Counted from the first letter of the stretch, positions 1-10,044 are shown. The stretch: 40,740 nt of DNA from Gammaproteobacteria bacterium (GCA_026710425.1 JAPORB010000103.1:1-40740); one strand, 5' to 3'. Translations and numbers: made by a program. Notes: generated by a model from the sequence alone, not told the origin.

Positions 1-217
1 TCAGGTTGTGTTGGACGGTTTCATCGCTGTGTGCATGTCGATCGAAGGCGAGCAGCGAAGGGTATTTCAAGACGAATATGGCCAGGCCAGACATAAGATA
101 ATCCGACAGGTCCCACTTCCGGCCTTTCACCGTGTCAGGGATCTTTCGAAAACATTTCCTGACTATCGACATCAAACCGGGCGCACTAAGATCGCGACGA
201 AACTTGGCTCTGTCCAT
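1..217 (-). CDS. Transposase, N-terminal part, cut by the window edge
   Basis: Reading the minus strand from an ATG at 217, the frame stays open for 72 codons to base 1, so the gene continues outside the window. The peptide begins MDRAKFRRDLSAPGLMSIV and contains KIPDTVKGRKWDLSDYLMSG and LAIFVLKYPSLLAFD. This is the typical start of a group of DDE transposases (IS4-like or unclassified IS) whose first about 70 residues have an 'IPD...DCLMSGLAVFSLKFPSLL' pattern. A GGGAG ribosome-binding sequence lies 7 bases before the ATG. The catalytic DDE residues would lie beyond the edge and cannot be checked. The left end of the element should lie in 218-535, but I could not identify its inverted repeat. 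The transposase nature is fairly sure; the IS family is not. Confidence 0.75.
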   Translation of the reverse strand, partial: MDRAKFRRDLSAPGLMSIVRKCFRKIPDTVKGRKWDLSDYLMSGLAIFVLKYPSLLAFDRHAHSDETVQHNL

Positions 218-577
218 GAAGTTCTCCCAAGATTAAGACCTCATGGCTATAATGGCGTTAGATTTAGCAAAAAGTTTACGAAAAGTATTTTTTAAGTTCG
301 CCGAAACCCCTTGATATTAATAACTCTGGAGACCACCGGGAATTGCTGGGTTCTGGTCATCAGCATGAGCCCCATGGCGCACTAATCTTGGACTGAAATC
401 TGGCTGACCCTGTATTTGCGGCTCAACTATTAGCTATCTGAGATTGAAGAGCGATCTGTTCCGACCTTCGAATCAGCTTGAAACCCGGTCGAAATCGAGG
501 TATTTTCAGTTTAATTTAGTACTTTCCCATTATCTTTGGCTAATAGCCCAACAACAAGATTTGGAGGCCATGTGAAC
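218..577. other. Intergenic region between transposase and secreted-protein gene
   Basis: No convincing gene on either strand. It should contain the end of the insertion element whose transposase starts at 217, and the promoter of the following gene. I see no clear inverted repeat or target duplication. An open frame on the plus strand at 8-295 is only the antisense shadow of the transposase. Confidence 0.4.
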
Positions 578-1582
578 ATGAGAGCCACATCCAAACTCAG
601 CCTTGCCTTAGTGGCACTGGCATTAGTTTCTCAGTTGGTTGCCCAAGACAGTGCAATCCCTCGTAACGAATACGGTCATCCTGATTTTCAGGGTTTTTAT
701 ACCTTCCGCACAATCACACCATTACAACGACCGCAGGAACTTGAGAATCTTGAGGTGCTCACTCCCGAACAGGCCAAGGAATGGGAGGCCTACGAGAATC
801 GGCGTCAAAACCGGGATCTGATCATTGATTCGGTTGGTGGTGCCGGCTACCCTCCAGGTGTTATCTCCTACAATGAGTTCTGGTATGAGCGAGGCAATGA
901 GACCATTGCCGATCGCCGCACCTCGTTGATATACGACCCGCCCAATGGTCGCATGCCCCCTCTGAACGAGGCGGGCGAGGCCCGCCGTGCAGCATACCGC
1001 CAGATGGTATTCGAAAGTTCCGGGCCGGAAGGCCGAACCACGGTGGATCGCTGCATTACCGGTTTCGTGGGCGGTCCGCCAATGATTCCTGGCTCATACA
1101 ACAACAACATGCAACTGGTGCAAACCGCAGATCATGTAATGATCCTGAACGAGATGGTTCATACAGCGCGGATTATTCCCCTTGCCAGTGAGTTCGAAAT
1201 AAAGCAGGACAGGTGGGAAGGAAACTCAATTGCCTATTGGGAGGAAGATACGCTGATTATCGAAACCACAGGCTGGTATCACCCCTACAATCTGCGCGGG
1301 ATGTCAGATCAGGCTCATGTGACCGAACGTATCAGTCGCCTGAATGAAAACACATTGAACTATGATTTTACTGTAAACGATCCGCTTTCCTGGGATCAGT
1401 CTTGGTCTGCACGGCTGCCCTTGCGATCCTCAGCTGATCCTGTTTACGAGTATGCATGTCATGAAGGCAATCATGGCTTGCAAGGGATTTTGGCGGGTTG
1501 GCGGCGTTATGAGGTTATGGGTTTTAATGGTGATGGCTCGCCGAAGTCAGAAACCGGCATCGTGCCAACTTCAGAGAACTGA
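578..1582 (+). CDS. Secreted protein of unknown function
   Basis: A 334-residue protein with a classical signal peptide: MRATSK, then a hydrophobic stretch (LSLALVALALVSQLVA) and cleavage probably near VAQ/DS. I chose the ATG at 578 because GGAGG lies 10 bases before it; an upstream ATG at 536 has no such site and would bury the signal peptide. A GTG at 572 is also possible. The mature part contains GHPDFQGFYTF, ITPLQRP and, near the end, VYEYACHEGNHGLQGILAG. I remember this pattern from a large uncharacterised family of exported proteins in acidobacteria and marine gammaproteobacteria, with conserved 'TPLERP' and 'YEYACHEGNYGL' motifs. No catalytic role can be given. The gene stands alone between a transposase and a decayed toxin-antitoxin-like module, so it may be part of an acquired block. 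Confidence 0.75.
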   Translation: MRATSKLSLALVALALVSQLVAQDSAIPRNEYGHPDFQGFYTFRTITPLQRPQELENLEVLTPEQAKEWEAYENRRQNRDLIIDSVGGAGYPPGVISYNEFWYERGNETIADRRTSLIYDPPNGRMPPLNEAGEARRAAYRQMVFESSGPEGRTTVDRCITGFVGGPPMIPGSYNNNMQLVQTADHVMILNEMVHTARIIPLASEFEIKQDRWEGNSIAYWEEDTLIIETTGWYHPYNLRGMSDQAHVTERISRLNENTLNYDFTVNDPLSWDQSWSARLPLRSSADPVYEYACHEGNHGLQGILAGWRRYEVMGFNGDGSPKSETGIVPTSEN

Positions 1583-1683
1583 GTGTAAGCAGATGAATTT
1601 TGATTCTTAATTTGCAATTTGATTTATAAGACCGCATTTTTCATTGATTGAATTAAGGGCTTTAGAACAGCGCAACTGACTTA

Positions 1684-2183
1684 TTAAACCCCTCCCGTCC
1701 AATCGAATTCCGCTGCGAGTGTTCGAAGCATCTGAAAAATGCTCTCTCTACGCACATTACACTTGTCACAGACATCCGGAAGCTTCATTCGCCGTTGAGA
1801 TTGTGGGGAAGATTGTTCATTCGTAACAACAATCGCATTGTGCACCTTTGCGCAGGCCACAAGCCAGCCATCAGCACCTGTCGCGAATTCTGCCTTTGCT
1901 TGATCTAGGTAGTTCGGATGGCGTTCGATCCAGAGCATAACTTGCGTAAAAACGCGGCCTACTTCTTCGTTGTCAACCGGCAGGAAGAATCCTCTCGAAA
2001 CTTCACTCCGCACCCATTGCACAAGATCCTCGGTATTGCGACCATATAGCAGTCTGTTACGGACCGATCAATGCTGAAGACTCTGCTACCCCGGTGATAA
2101 TGAAGCAGGCACTTCCAGAAGCCAGGGCAAATATCGAACGCATGGTAGAGGTTCTTAGCTGTAATAAGGACATCGGAGTCCAC
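1684..2183 (-). pseudogene. DUF4411 (PIN-like) protein, frameshifted
   Basis: The N-terminal part is read from a GTG at 2183 (VDSDVLITAKNLYHAFDICP, then GSRVFSID) and the C-terminal part in another frame (VQWVRSEVSRGFFLPVDN, AEFATGADGWLVACAKVHN, IVVTNEQSS). Together they make one about 166-residue DUF4411 protein, a family with a PIN-type nuclease fold: the early Asp of DSDVLI, the GADGWLVA Asp and the VTNE Glu are plausible acidic active-site residues. The frames join if one base is restored at the CC at 2064-2065 (CGG to CGGG on the coding strand), giving VRNRLLYGRNTEDL between the halves. Codons before the GTG (RLYLVDSD) suggest the original start was slightly upstream and may be lost. It follows the ImmA-type gene by about 20 bases; ImmA/IrrE plus DUF4411 is a known toxin-antitoxin-like pairing. 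The frameshift may be real decay or a base-calling error. Confidence 0.7.
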
Positions 2184-2203
2184 TAGGTAGAGCCTAACTG
2201 CAA

Positions 2204-3357
2204 TTACCGAAGCCCTATGTTTAATTGTTCAGCGTAATCGTGGAAGGTTCCGCCCCTGAGGCCAGTCAGTTGGTAAGCCTCCCTGAATTCGATTTTTCCT
2301 TCCTTCGCTGCTCGCATCACGTAATTTGCGAACAGTTTGCCGACGCGTGCATTCTGATTGCTGTAGAAATTACCTCCGCTTGATTTCGTACCACCTTGGT
2401 GTTCCAGACCGATGTAATGCTCATAGAAATCGAAAAAACACTGCGACTAACAAGATTAAGGTCCATGACCCGCCGAGCTGCGACCACGGGGCTTACCTTG
2501 AAGGAACGCGCAACGACCTCGAATGGCCGCTGGCCCCGCTCCTGCTTGACGAGAATCCATTGTTTCCGCAATTCTTGCGACGGCACAAGAAATTCAGCCG
2601 CTGCGCTATTGCACCACTCTTCAACATCCGAGCCCCCGGGCAACAGCTTATCGAAACCGGAAAGGCCAGCTTCGCCAAGCCACAAATGCGCCAATTCATG
2701 CGCCAGCGTGAACATCTGAGCCGATTTCGCATCCGCTCCGTTCACGAAGATTAAGGGAGCGTACTGATCCGTTAGCGCGAATCCGCGAAACTCTGCCACA
2801 CTCAATCGGCGGTGAGTATTGTTGCCAACTACTCCGTTGATCACAGCCATCACTCCGAGCTTCTCGACCATGTAGCGCAACTCGTTGACGGCATTCTGCC
2901 AAGTGCTTACTCCCGAAGCCCAACCCTCTTCCAGTCCCAATGCACGCCGCATTTCGTGGCCCACCACATTTGGATCATCTGATAGACGAGCACTTCTCGT
3001 GAAGTTCAGTGGCTGCGCGTCATTCTCGACCAAATACTCACGCAGCCATGCTTGTCGCCGTTGCATGGCATACAATGTGTCGAGTAAATCCGGGCTCGGT
3101 CTGGCTTTTGCCTCACCAGCGATAGTGCGGAAGTCGGCAATGGGGAGGAGCTCGTCAGGAGGCTCCGTGAGAAACAGGTATCCGAAAGGAACGTGCACAG
3201 TTCGAGCGAACTCTTCCAATTGCTTGAGAGTGGGCTGCTTAAGCCCGCTTTCCCATTCGGATAGCTTGCTGAATTTCTTGGTCAGATCCTCAGGAGCCAT
3301 CCCTGCACGCTCCCGCGCCCAACGCAGAAGTGCGGGTTCGATGCTGACACGAATCAC
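2204..3357 (-). pseudogene. ImmA/IrrE-type HTH-metalloprotease, frameshifted near its C terminus
   Basis: The N-terminal about 60 residues form an XRE-like helix-turn-helix (LLRWARERAGMAPEDL, KKFSKLSEWESGLKQPT). A DUF955 zinc peptidase domain follows, with the metal site HELAHLWLG around residue 220 and AAEFLVPSQEL. The frame drifts after LVSRSVF and runs to a wrong stop at 2317. If the run of six A at 2433-2438 (T on the coding strand) had seven, the frame would continue as FFDFYEHYIGLEHQGGTKS and then LTGLRGGTFHDYAEQLNI, a normal family C terminus, stopping at 2204-2206. Such proteins act as anti-repressor or antitoxin proteases. The start is GTG at 3357, overlapping the upstream stop as GTGA, so the genes are translationally coupled; the DUF4411 gene follows. 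Catalytic residues are intact, so a truncated 346-aa product may still be made. Confidence 0.8.
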
Positions 3358-3773
3358 TGGTGCTCTCCCGCCAGACTCGCTAGAGCTGACTTCAAGACTT
3401 GGAGGCAGAACTTGGCAGTGTGCTCATTCGGTGTGAACCCCGAGGCCATTTGCTGAGAGGGATGGATATAATTACGAAAATCGCGTAAGCCGTGACTGAA
3501 CTTCTTGACATCAAACTTCAGGATGCCGACTTCAAAAGCGACATCGATCAGCTCTGCTAGGCTCCACTCGTGAAAGCGTTTGGTAGAACCGTTCTTTATT
3601 TTTGGTGCCGCATTCACCTTATTAAAGACCTCTGGAGTCTGCTGGGCTGCACCGAGCAGCAGGGCTTAGAGGACGCTGGCGCATAGAAAGATGACGGACA
3701 AATAGGCACCTGCTCGCAGCGTAACGTAGGCTTCTTCAAGCCAGGCTTCGACAATCGGTACGGCTTGAGGCAT
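3354..3773 (-). pseudogene. Unknown protein upstream of ImmA-type gene, interrupted by a nonsense codon
   Basis: From an ATG at 3773 the minus strand reads MPQAVPIVEAWLEEAYVTL and continues GAYLSVIFLCASVL, then meets TAA at 3666-3668. It resumes in the same frame as ALLLGAAQQTPEVFNKVNAA and ends GFTPNEHTAKFCLQVLKSAL. The text on both sides reads as one helical protein of about 139 residues; one change (GAA to TAA) explains the break. An internal GTG at 3617 could restart the second part. I do not recognise a family. The pattern of an N-terminal helix followed by FRNYIHPSQ resembles HEPN- or DUF4145-like helical proteins that neighbour defence genes, but this is only an impression. Its stop overlaps the GTG start of the ImmA-type gene, so it was the first gene of this small operon. 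Confidence 0.55.
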
Positions 3774-4318
3774 CTGCGGTGTTCCAGAGATCTTGACTTA
3801 TAAGGGCTCCCAGACACCCCAAAATTATCTTACCCCAAAAAAGAGCCGATTTAGCACCTTTTTGACCCTCGCCTACGATTTTCTCGATTTTTCACTCCAA
3901 AACGCGACCCGCTGCGGGCAGACTGCTGAAGGTAACTTGTGCAGACCAATTTCCGTTCCTCAGTGCACAACAGCCCTCGCTCAATTTTTTCAAAATTTCC
4001 TTATGATTTCTTAACAGCTGTCGATCTTTATTATATTATACCGAACGATACATAATTTGAGCAACCACAACAAATAAATACACCAATGATACTTCCCAAA
4101 AACCCAGTAAACTAAGAAATCCCTAGCAACCATGCCCTATGAAGATCGGCGAGGCCGCTCTTACAATGGGACGATGTGTAACCCTGTCGGATTTTTAGTG
4201 CCCGCAACTGGTACTTGACAACCTGCCAGATGAGGAAGACCTGACAGCTTCTTTACCAATCCCATTTGTTGTGATCGGCTACATTCGGTTAAAGGCCAAA
4301 ATGACCCGGCTGGCGCAA
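3774..4318. other. Intergenic region with no recognised gene
   Basis: About 545 bases between the decayed ImmA module and icd. No gene recognised. A 28-codon frame starts at ATG 4131 on the plus strand and has no ribosome-binding site. Part of 4026-4130 is very AT-rich. The 3' flank should hold the icd terminator, but I see no strong hairpin. Confidence 0.35.
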
Positions 4319-6547
4319 TCAGACCATGTTCAGAATTCGATTAAAGGTGGCACTAGGCCGCATGGCACTAAGAGCCAGTTGTGCATCCGGTCGGTAATAT
4401 CCCCCCACATCCACGGCAGTTCCCTGCACGCTGTTCAGTTCATCAACGATGGTATGCTCATTGATGTACAGCTCATTGGCTATCTTGGCAAAATGAGACT
4501 GTAGTTCAGTATCGGTGTTCTGCTCTGTTAGTGCTTGTGCCCAGTACAAGCAGAGATAAAAATGACTACCGCGATTGTCAAGTTCTCCAACCCGGCGCAA
4601 GGGTGACTTGTTAGTATTCAGTAATTTGCCAGTAGCCTGGTCCAGTGCCATGGCCAGCACTCGGGCTCGCTCATTGCCGGTTAGGGTGGCCAGATGCTCC
4701 AGAGAGGCCGCCAGTGCGAGAAATTCGCCCAGTGAATCCCAGCGCAGATGATTTTCCTTTTCAAACTGCTGTACATGCTTGGGTGCCGAACCACCCGCTC
4801 CAGTCTCAAACAGACCGCCACCATTCATTAATGGCACAATGGATAACATCTTGGCACTAGTGCCCAGTTCCAGAATAGGAAAAAGGTCAGTCAGATAATC
4901 GCGCAAGACATTGCCGGTCGCTGAAATCGTGTCCTTACCAATAGCCATACGCTGCAGAGATAAACGACAAGCCTCGGCGGGTGCCATGATTTGAATTTCC
5001 AAACCAGCAGTATCCTGCTCGGCAAGATACTGATTGACCTTTTTGATGAGCTCAGCATCATGGGCCCGCTGCTCATTAAGCCAGAATACTACCGGTGTAT
5101 TGCTTCGGCGGGACCGATTGACCGCCAGCTTGACCCAGTCCTGTACCGGAGCATCCTTGACTTGGCACATACGCCATATATCTCCGGTTTCCACCTCGTG
5201 TTCCATCAAGGTGATGCCATTACTATCCACTATGCTGATCTTGCCATCGGCAGCAACTTCAAATGTTTTGTCGTGTGAACCGTACTCCTCTGCCTTCTGC
5301 GCCATTAGACCCACATTGGGCACACTTCCCATGGTTGTTGGGTCGAATGCTCCATTGTTGCGGCAAAAATCCATCACTTCCTGGTAGATACTGGCATAAC
5401 ACCGATCAGGAATGATTGCCTTGGTATCATGCAAATTGCCATCCGGCCCCCACATCTGGCCCGAGGAGCGTAATGCCGCCGGCATGGAAGCATCAATAAT
5501 AATGTCGCTGGGAACATGTAGGTTGGTAATACCGCGATCTGAGTCCACCATAGCCATCGCTGGTCTTTTTTCATAGACTGCCTGGAAGTCCTCCTCAATT
5601 GCTTTGCGCTGATGTGTTGGCAGAGACTGTATCCGAGAGTAGATATCGCCCACCCCGTTATTGGGATCTACCCCAAGCTCTTCAAAAACCTGTCCGTGCT
5701 TGTGGAAAACATCGGCATAATAAACCGAGACAGCATGACCAAATATGATTGGGTCAGAGACTTTCATCATGGTAGCCTTGAGGTGCAAGGACATCAGAAT
5801 TTCCTGTTGCTTTGCTTCCTCAATCTGCTCTTCCAAAAAACTGCACAGGGCTTTTCTGCTCATGAAGGCGGCATCAATGATCTCACCATCCTGTAAGTCG
5901 ATGCCTTCTTTCAGTGTGGTAGCATTACCATTTAGGTCGGTGTGCACTATGTTGACAGTGGACGGGCTTTGGAGGGTATGAGATTGCTCGCTACCAAAAA
6001 AATCCCCGGCATTCATGCTGGCCACATGAGACTTTGACTCACTGGACCAAGTGCCCATGGAATGGGGGTTTCTGCGAGCATAGTCTTTCACCGGCACTGG
6101 TGCCCTGCGGTCTGAGTTACCTTCACGCAATACGGGATTTACAGCACTGCCCTTGATGCGGTCATATCGGTCTCTGATCCCCTGTTCCTGCTCATTGGTT
6201 GGCTCTTCAGGGTAGTCGGGAAGTGCATAGCCTTTGCCCTGCAACTCCTTAATGGCCGCTTTAAGCTGCGGCACAGAGGCAGAGATATTGGGCAGTTTGA
6301 TAATATTTGCCATCCGATCCTGAGTTATGCGCCCCAACTCTGCCAGAGCATCAGGCTGCTGTTGTTCAAGGTCTAGAAAGTCTGGAAATCCGGCAATAAT
6401 GCGACCGGCGAGTGAGATATCGCGAGTTTCTATTGCAATGTCGGATGCCTTGCAAAACACCTCAATGACAGGGAGCAATGAGCAGGTGGCAAGGGCAGGG
6501 GCTTCGTCGGTAAAAGTGTATATTACTGTAGATTTTTGCGCTGACAT
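4319..6547 (-). CDS. icd2: Isocitrate dehydrogenase, NADP-dependent, monomeric type
   Basis: A 742-residue monomeric NADP isocitrate dehydrogenase (IDH-II), which converts isocitrate to 2-oxoglutarate, CO2 and NADPH in the cytosolic TCA cycle. Family hallmarks are the N terminus [16 protein letters not shown], the segment [36 protein letters not shown], and the C terminus [20 protein letters not shown]. The length matches the usual about 740 residues and there is no internal break. I prefer the ATG at 6547 (MSAQKSTV) because AAAGGAAAAAGG lies directly upstream; an in-frame ATG at 6574 would add nine unlikely residues. This enzyme is unrelated in sequence to the dimeric Icd of E. coli and is common in marine gammaproteobacteria. 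It stands alone, with about 530 bases upstream free for a promoter. Confidence 0.95.
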   Translation of the reverse strand: MSAQKSTVIYTFTDEAPALATCSLLPVIEVFCKASDIAIETRDISLAGRIIAGFPDFLDLEQQQPDALAELGRITQDRMANIIKLPNISASVPQLKAAIKELQGKGYALPDYPEEPTNEQEQGIRDRYDRIKGSAVNPVLREGNSDRRAPVPVKDYARRNPHSMGTWSSESKSHVASMNAGDFFGSEQSHTLQSPSTVNIVHTDLNGNATTLKEGIDLQDGEIIDAAFMSRKALCSFLEEQIEEAKQQEILMSLHLKATMMKVSDPIIFGHAVSVYYADVFHKHGQVFEELGVDPNNGVGDIYSRIQSLPTHQRKAIEEDFQAVYEKRPAMAMVDSDRGITNLHVPSDIIIDASMPAALRSSGQMWGPDGNLHDTKAIIPDRCYASIYQEVMDFCRNNGAFDPTTMGSVPNVGLMAQKAEEYGSHDKTFEVAADGKISIVDSNGITLMEHEVETGDIWRMCQVKDAPVQDWVKLAVNRSRRSNTPVVFWLNEQRAHDAELIKKVNQYLAEQDTAGLEIQIMAPAEACRLSLQRMAIGKDTISATGNVLRDYLTDLFPILELGTSAKMLSIVPLMNGGGLFETGAGGSAPKHVQQFEKENHLRWDSLGEFLALAASLEHLATLTGNERARVLAMALDQATGKLLNTNKSPLRRVGELDNRGSHFYLCLYWAQALTEQNTDTELQSHFAKIANELYINEHTIVDELNSVQGTAVDVGGYYRPDAQLALSAMRPSATFNRILNMV

Positions 6548-7076
6548 CCTTTTTCCTTTACGGTGATTTTCCATACATAAATCTGATTAATTGGAGTAGG
6601 TGGGTAGTCTTTTGGTTTTTGGGGCAAAATTGGTGATTTAGCAGAGCATATCCGGTGACCAATTAGGTGAGTTCCCCTTCATCAAGGCTGCTCAATGCTT
6701 ATGACTGTCGCTGTGTTACTGGCTCTTTTGTGCGCCAGAGTGTATTGGGGATAAACTAGGGTTGGGTTAGTTGTATCCAAGATTGCTGTCTTTTCAGGAT
6801 TCGTTAACTCCTCACAATGCTACCAGCATCTGACTTTCTTCTGCCTTGGCCCCGAGTAATGGCTATCTTTAGGTTGACAGTGGTCATGGCTTCTAAAGTT
6901 ATGGTTCACAAAAAAAGCATATTATAATCGTAAGCACGCATGAAAGGCACAGATTGCAAAGAAAAGCAGCAACAGTAGAACCAATGGCTGTGTTATAGAT
7001 TAACAACACCATCAGATTCTAACACCAGCAATTCATCACCGATATTCAATTAGCTAATCCACTCCATGACCACGTT
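6548..7076. other. Intergenic region between divergent icd and GNAT genes
   Basis: No gene recognised. It must hold the promoters of icd (leftward) and the acetyltransferase (rightward). AT-rich stretches around 6905-6935 (AAAAAAAGC then ATATTATAATCG) could be promoter elements, but I see no clear operator. Confidence 0.4.
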
Positions 7077-7589
7077 ATGATCAAAACAGAACTGCCAGAC
7101 TTTCAATTACGCCAGGCAACTATAGAGGATTGCCCGCTGATTCTGGAGCTGATCAACGAACTGGCCGAGTATGAGAAACTGGCCCATGAAGTCACTGCCA
7201 CGGTTGCAATTCTGGAGGAGTCTCTTTTCGGTGAACGGTCTGGAGCTGAAGCCGTGATCGCTGAGTTTCATCATAAGCCTGTAGGCTATGCCCTGTGGTT
7301 CTACAACTTTTCCACCTTCACCGGACGACCCGGCATCTATCTTGAAGATATCTATGTGAGGCCGACAATGCGGGGCAGAGGCTTTGGAAAATGTCTTCTA
7401 GCCTACCTGGCAAAACTGGCTGTGGATCGCAATTACACCAGGGTGGAATGGTCAGTGCTGGACTGGAATGAGCCATCGATCCGGTTTTATCGTGCCATAG
7501 GTGCGATCCCAATGGATGAATGGACAGTGCAAAGACTACATGGTGAGGCACTGACAAGCTTTGCTATGCAATTCAGGCAGGAGTCATAA
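7077..7589 (+). CDS. GNAT family N-acetyltransferase
   Basis: A 170-residue GCN5-type acetyltransferase that transfers acetyl from acetyl-CoA to an amine. The acetyl-CoA binding motif A is IYVRPTMRGRGFGKCLLAYL at about residues 93-112, preceded by the beta strand GYALWFYNFSTFTGRPGIYL; motif B ends with WNEPSIRFYRAIGA. The pattern FxSTFxGRPGIYLEDxYVxP and the length are those of the spermidine/spermine (diamine) acetyltransferase-like subgroup, so a polyamine or diamine substrate is plausible but not shown. The ATG at 7077 has only a weak ribosome-binding site. The gene lies 27 bases before the D-amino-acid transaminase gene on the same strand, so the two may be co-transcribed. Confidence 0.88.
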   Translation: MIKTELPDFQLRQATIEDCPLILELINELAEYEKLAHEVTATVAILEESLFGERSGAEAVIAEFHHKPVGYALWFYNFSTFTGRPGIYLEDIYVRPTMRGRGFGKCLLAYLAKLAVDRNYTRVEWSVLDWNEPSIRFYRAIGAIPMDEWTVQRLHGEALTSFAMQFRQES

Positions 7590-7616
7590 ACGGTACAAGC
7601 CGAAAGAGGAGTCAGT

Positions 7617-8486
7617 ATGGCCAAGCTGCGGGAAAGAACGGTTTATCTCAATGGTGACTATCTTTCGGCTAATGAAGCTAAGATTTCAGTATTCGATCGC
7701 GGGTTTATCTTTGGAGACGGTGTGTATGAGGTGGTTCCTGTTTTCCTTGGCAAACTGGTGGACAAACAGTATTTCTTTGAACGATTGAATCGCAGTCTTG
7801 GGGAGATCTCCATTGACTGGCCTTGCTCAAAAGAATATTACCTGCAAGTTTTGCAAACGCTTATAGACCGCAATCAGCTTCAGGAAGGGGTTGTCTATTC
7901 CCAGGTAACCCGTGGCTTGGCGGAGCGAGACTTTCATTTCCCCGCAGATGCTACACCGAGCCTGATGGCATTCTGTACTCCCATGAATCTAATAAACAAT
8001 CCGGCTGCAACTACTGGCATCAAGGTGGCCACTACTACCGATCTACGCTGGAAACGACGCGACATTAAGTCGATCAATCTGCTTGGGCAATGCCTAGCCA
8101 AGCAGGAGGCTGTGAGCAAGGGGGCGGTGGAAGGCTGGATGCTGGAAGACGGATTTATCACAGAGGGAGTTTCTTCCTCAGCCTATATAGTAAATGACAA
8201 AACAGTTATTACCCGGCCCCTCTCGAATTTGATCCTGCCAGGCATTCGCCGCCGTACCCTGCTGGAGTTGGCGAGTTCGGCTGGGATCAACATCGAACAG
8301 AGGCCATTTACACTCAATGAAGCATTGGCTGCCGATGAATGCTTTATCAGCAGTGCAACTACGATGGCCCTAGGGGTGGTGGATATCGACGGCAAGCGTA
8401 TAGGCGACGGAAGGCCGGGTCCCGTCACCAAAGAAATGCGTGAGTTATATACCAGCCATGTGCTGGATGAAGCCCGCCATGGCTAA
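7617..8486 (+). CDS. dat: D-amino-acid transaminase (class IV PLP aminotransferase)
   Basis: A 289-residue fold-type IV PLP enzyme that moves amino groups between D-amino acids and 2-oxo acids, typically making D-glutamate or D-alanine. Visible features: N terminus VYLNGDYLSANEAKISVFDR followed by GFIFGDGVYEVVP; the catalytic lysine Lys151 in DIKSINLL; EGVSSSAYIV near residues 183-192, which binds cofactor phosphate; and FISSATTMALGVV near the C terminus. These fit the D-alanine aminotransferase branch rather than IlvE or PabC. The start ATG has AGAGGAG six bases upstream. The gene ends directly against epmA in convergent orientation with no spacer, so any terminator must lie inside a coding region. 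Confidence 0.9.
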   Translation: MAKLRERTVYLNGDYLSANEAKISVFDRGFIFGDGVYEVVPVFLGKLVDKQYFFERLNRSLGEISIDWPCSKEYYLQVLQTLIDRNQLQEGVVYSQVTRGLAERDFHFPADATPSLMAFCTPMNLINNPAATTGIKVATTTDLRWKRRDIKSINLLGQCLAKQEAVSKGAVEGWMLEDGFITEGVSSSAYIVNDKTVITRPLSNLILPGIRRRTLLELASSAGINIEQRPFTLNEALAADECFISSATTMALGVVDIDGKRIGDGRPGPVTKEMRELYTSHVLDEARHG

Positions 8487-9452
8487 TCAGGCCCGGTCGA
8501 AAGGAAAAGCCAGCACTTCATTAATGCAGTCGGCTCCAATTAACCGCATCAGCAATCGATCTACACCCAAGGCAACCCCGGCACAGGCGGGCAAACCAGT
8601 TTCCATAGCCGCCAGCAATCGTTCATCAACAGCCAACGGTTCCAGACTCCGAATGCTTCTCTGTTCCTGATCCTGCTTGAATCGACGCAACTGTTCGGTC
8701 GCATCTGTAAGTTCATAGTAACCGTTCGCCAGTTCCATACCGCCAACATAAAGCTCGAAACGTTGGGCAACGAGTGTACCATCTGGTAACCGGGTGGTGG
8801 CGGCCAGTGCGGCCTGAGCAGCCGGGTAATCGGTGATGAAACAATATTCAGGCAGCTCCGGCTCAATCAGATTACTCATCAGCAGCTGCAAGCAATCGAC
8901 TGAGTCCAGAGCATTTAGGCTTAAGGAAAGGGTACACCGGGTGTAGGCTTCCAACTCAGTTGGCTCGATGGTATAGGGATTAATGCCGCAAAATTGCTGG
9001 ATCAAATCACCGTAGCTATAACGGGGCACTGCAGAACAGCCACACAGCATTTGCAACAAGGCTTCTACCTCTTTCATCAGCAGTTCGAGGGAAAAATCCA
9101 CCCGATACCATTCCAGCAGGGTAAATTCGGGATTATGGAGCCGACTTTCTTCTTCACGTCGAAACACCTTGCTCAGCTGATAAATCGAACCGCTGCCACA
9201 GGCAAGCAGACGCTTCATGGCATATTCCGGCGATGTCTGCAGATACAGCGGTTGCTTGTCAGAAGAGTTGTCTGCAATGACAAATGAGCGCAGATGGAGG
9301 TCAGAAACTGTGCGTCGACCCAACAATGGTGTTTCCACCTCCATAACGTTGCGCTCGGCAAAGAATTGGCGCAGCTGACTTAGCAATTTGGCCCTTAGCT
9401 CCAGGGTGTGGAGGCTGGCACTTGCTCGCCAATCAGATGAGTCCACGACCAT
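8487..9452 (-). CDS. epmA: EF-P lysine ligase EpmA (GenX/PoxA)
   Basis: About 321 residues, a paralogue of the catalytic domain of class II lysyl-tRNA synthetase without the anticodon-binding domain. EpmA activates (R)-beta-lysine and attaches it to EF-P. Motifs: VMEVETPLLG near residue 30, class II motif 2 FRREEESRLHNPEFTLLEWY, and motif 3 GVALGVDRLLMRLIG at the C terminus. I chose the ATG at 9452 (MVVDSSDWRAS), with GAAGG just upstream, because it gives the usual length (325 in E. coli) and avoids overlap with efp; an in-frame start at 9500 would overlap the efp stop by 29 bases. It lies immediately downstream of efp on the same strand, a genuine modification operon with epmB divergent. Confidence 0.93.
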   Translation of the reverse strand: MVVDSSDWRASASLHTLELRAKLLSQLRQFFAERNVMEVETPLLGRRTVSDLHLRSFVIADNSSDKQPLYLQTSPEYAMKRLLACGSGSIYQLSKVFRREEESRLHNPEFTLLEWYRVDFSLELLMKEVEALLQMLCGCSAVPRYSYGDLIQQFCGINPYTIEPTELEAYTRCTLSLSLNALDSVDCLQLLMSNLIEPELPEYCFITDYPAAQAALAATTRLPDGTLVAQRFELYVGGMELANGYYELTDATEQLRRFKQDQEQRSIRSLEPLAVDERLLAAMETGLPACAGVALGVDRLLMRLIGADCINEVLAFPFDRA

Positions 9453-9471
9453 GGTCCGGCCTTCGCATTGA

Positions 9472-10044
9472 TTATTTGTTAACTCGGTTCTGATACTCAC
9501 CGGTACGGGTATCTACCCGCAATATATCCCCGATATTTACAAACAGTGGGACCTTCACAATCGCACCTGAGGCCAAAGTGGCAGGCTTGGTACCTCCCTG
9601 GGCGGTATCTCCCTTCAGACCAGGGTCGGTTTGTGTAACCTCCAGTTCGACAAAATTGGGCGGTGACACCGAAATAGGGGCCTCATTCCACATCACGACC
9701 TGGTACACATCCTGCTCTTTTAGCCAGTCCTTCGCCAATTCAATGGCATTACCGTCAGCGGCAACTTGCTCGAAACTGCCATCGGTTTTCATGAAGTGCC
9801 AAAATTCTCCATCGGTGTAGAGATACTCCATATCACTCTCCATGACATCAGCGGCAGGGATGGATTCACCAGATTTATAGGTGCGCTCCCAGACCCGACC
9901 ATTAAGCAGATTACGAAACTTCACCCGGTTAAAGGCCTGACCCTTGCCTGGTTTTACTACCTCGTTTTCGAGGATGGAGCAGGGTTCATTGTCCACCAGA
10001 ACCTTCAATCCATTCTTGAACTCATTCGTTGCATAGCTTGCCAT
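9472..10044 (-). CDS. efp: Translation elongation factor P
   Basis: A 190-residue EF-P, a three-domain tRNA-shaped factor that rescues ribosomes stalled at consecutive prolines. The modification loop [10 protein letters not shown] carries Lys34, the residue that receives beta-lysine, flanked by the context of the lysylated (not rhamnosylated, which has Arg) type. This agrees with epmA downstream and epmB divergent. The oligonucleotide-binding domains include [20 protein letters not shown] and the C terminus [20 protein letters not shown] at 10044 with GAGAGGAACCC upstream. The gap of 19 bases to epmA suggests an operon. Confidence 0.97.
   Translation of the reverse strand: MASYATNEFKNGLKVLVDNEPCSILENEVVKPGKGQAFNRVKFRNLLNGRVWERTYKSGESIPAADVMESDMEYLYTDGEFWHFMKTDGSFEQVAADGNAIELAKDWLKEQDVYQVVMWNEAPISVSPPNFVELEVTQTDPGLKGDTAQGGTKPATLASGAIVKVPLFVNIGDILRVDTRTGEYQNRVNK

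Noticed and set aside
8-295. 95-codon plus-strand open frame at the window start
   Set aside because: It is antisense to a clearly recognisable transposase N terminus on the minus strand and has no protein-like features of its own.
4271-4504. 77-codon plus-strand frame over the 3' end of icd
   Set aside because: Shadow of the isocitrate dehydrogenase gene; no ribosome-binding site or known motif.
9453-9500. Upstream start for epmA at 9500
   Set aside because: It would overlap efp by 29 bases and add 16 residues not seen in EpmA; ATG 9452 has its own ribosome-binding site and gives the usual length.
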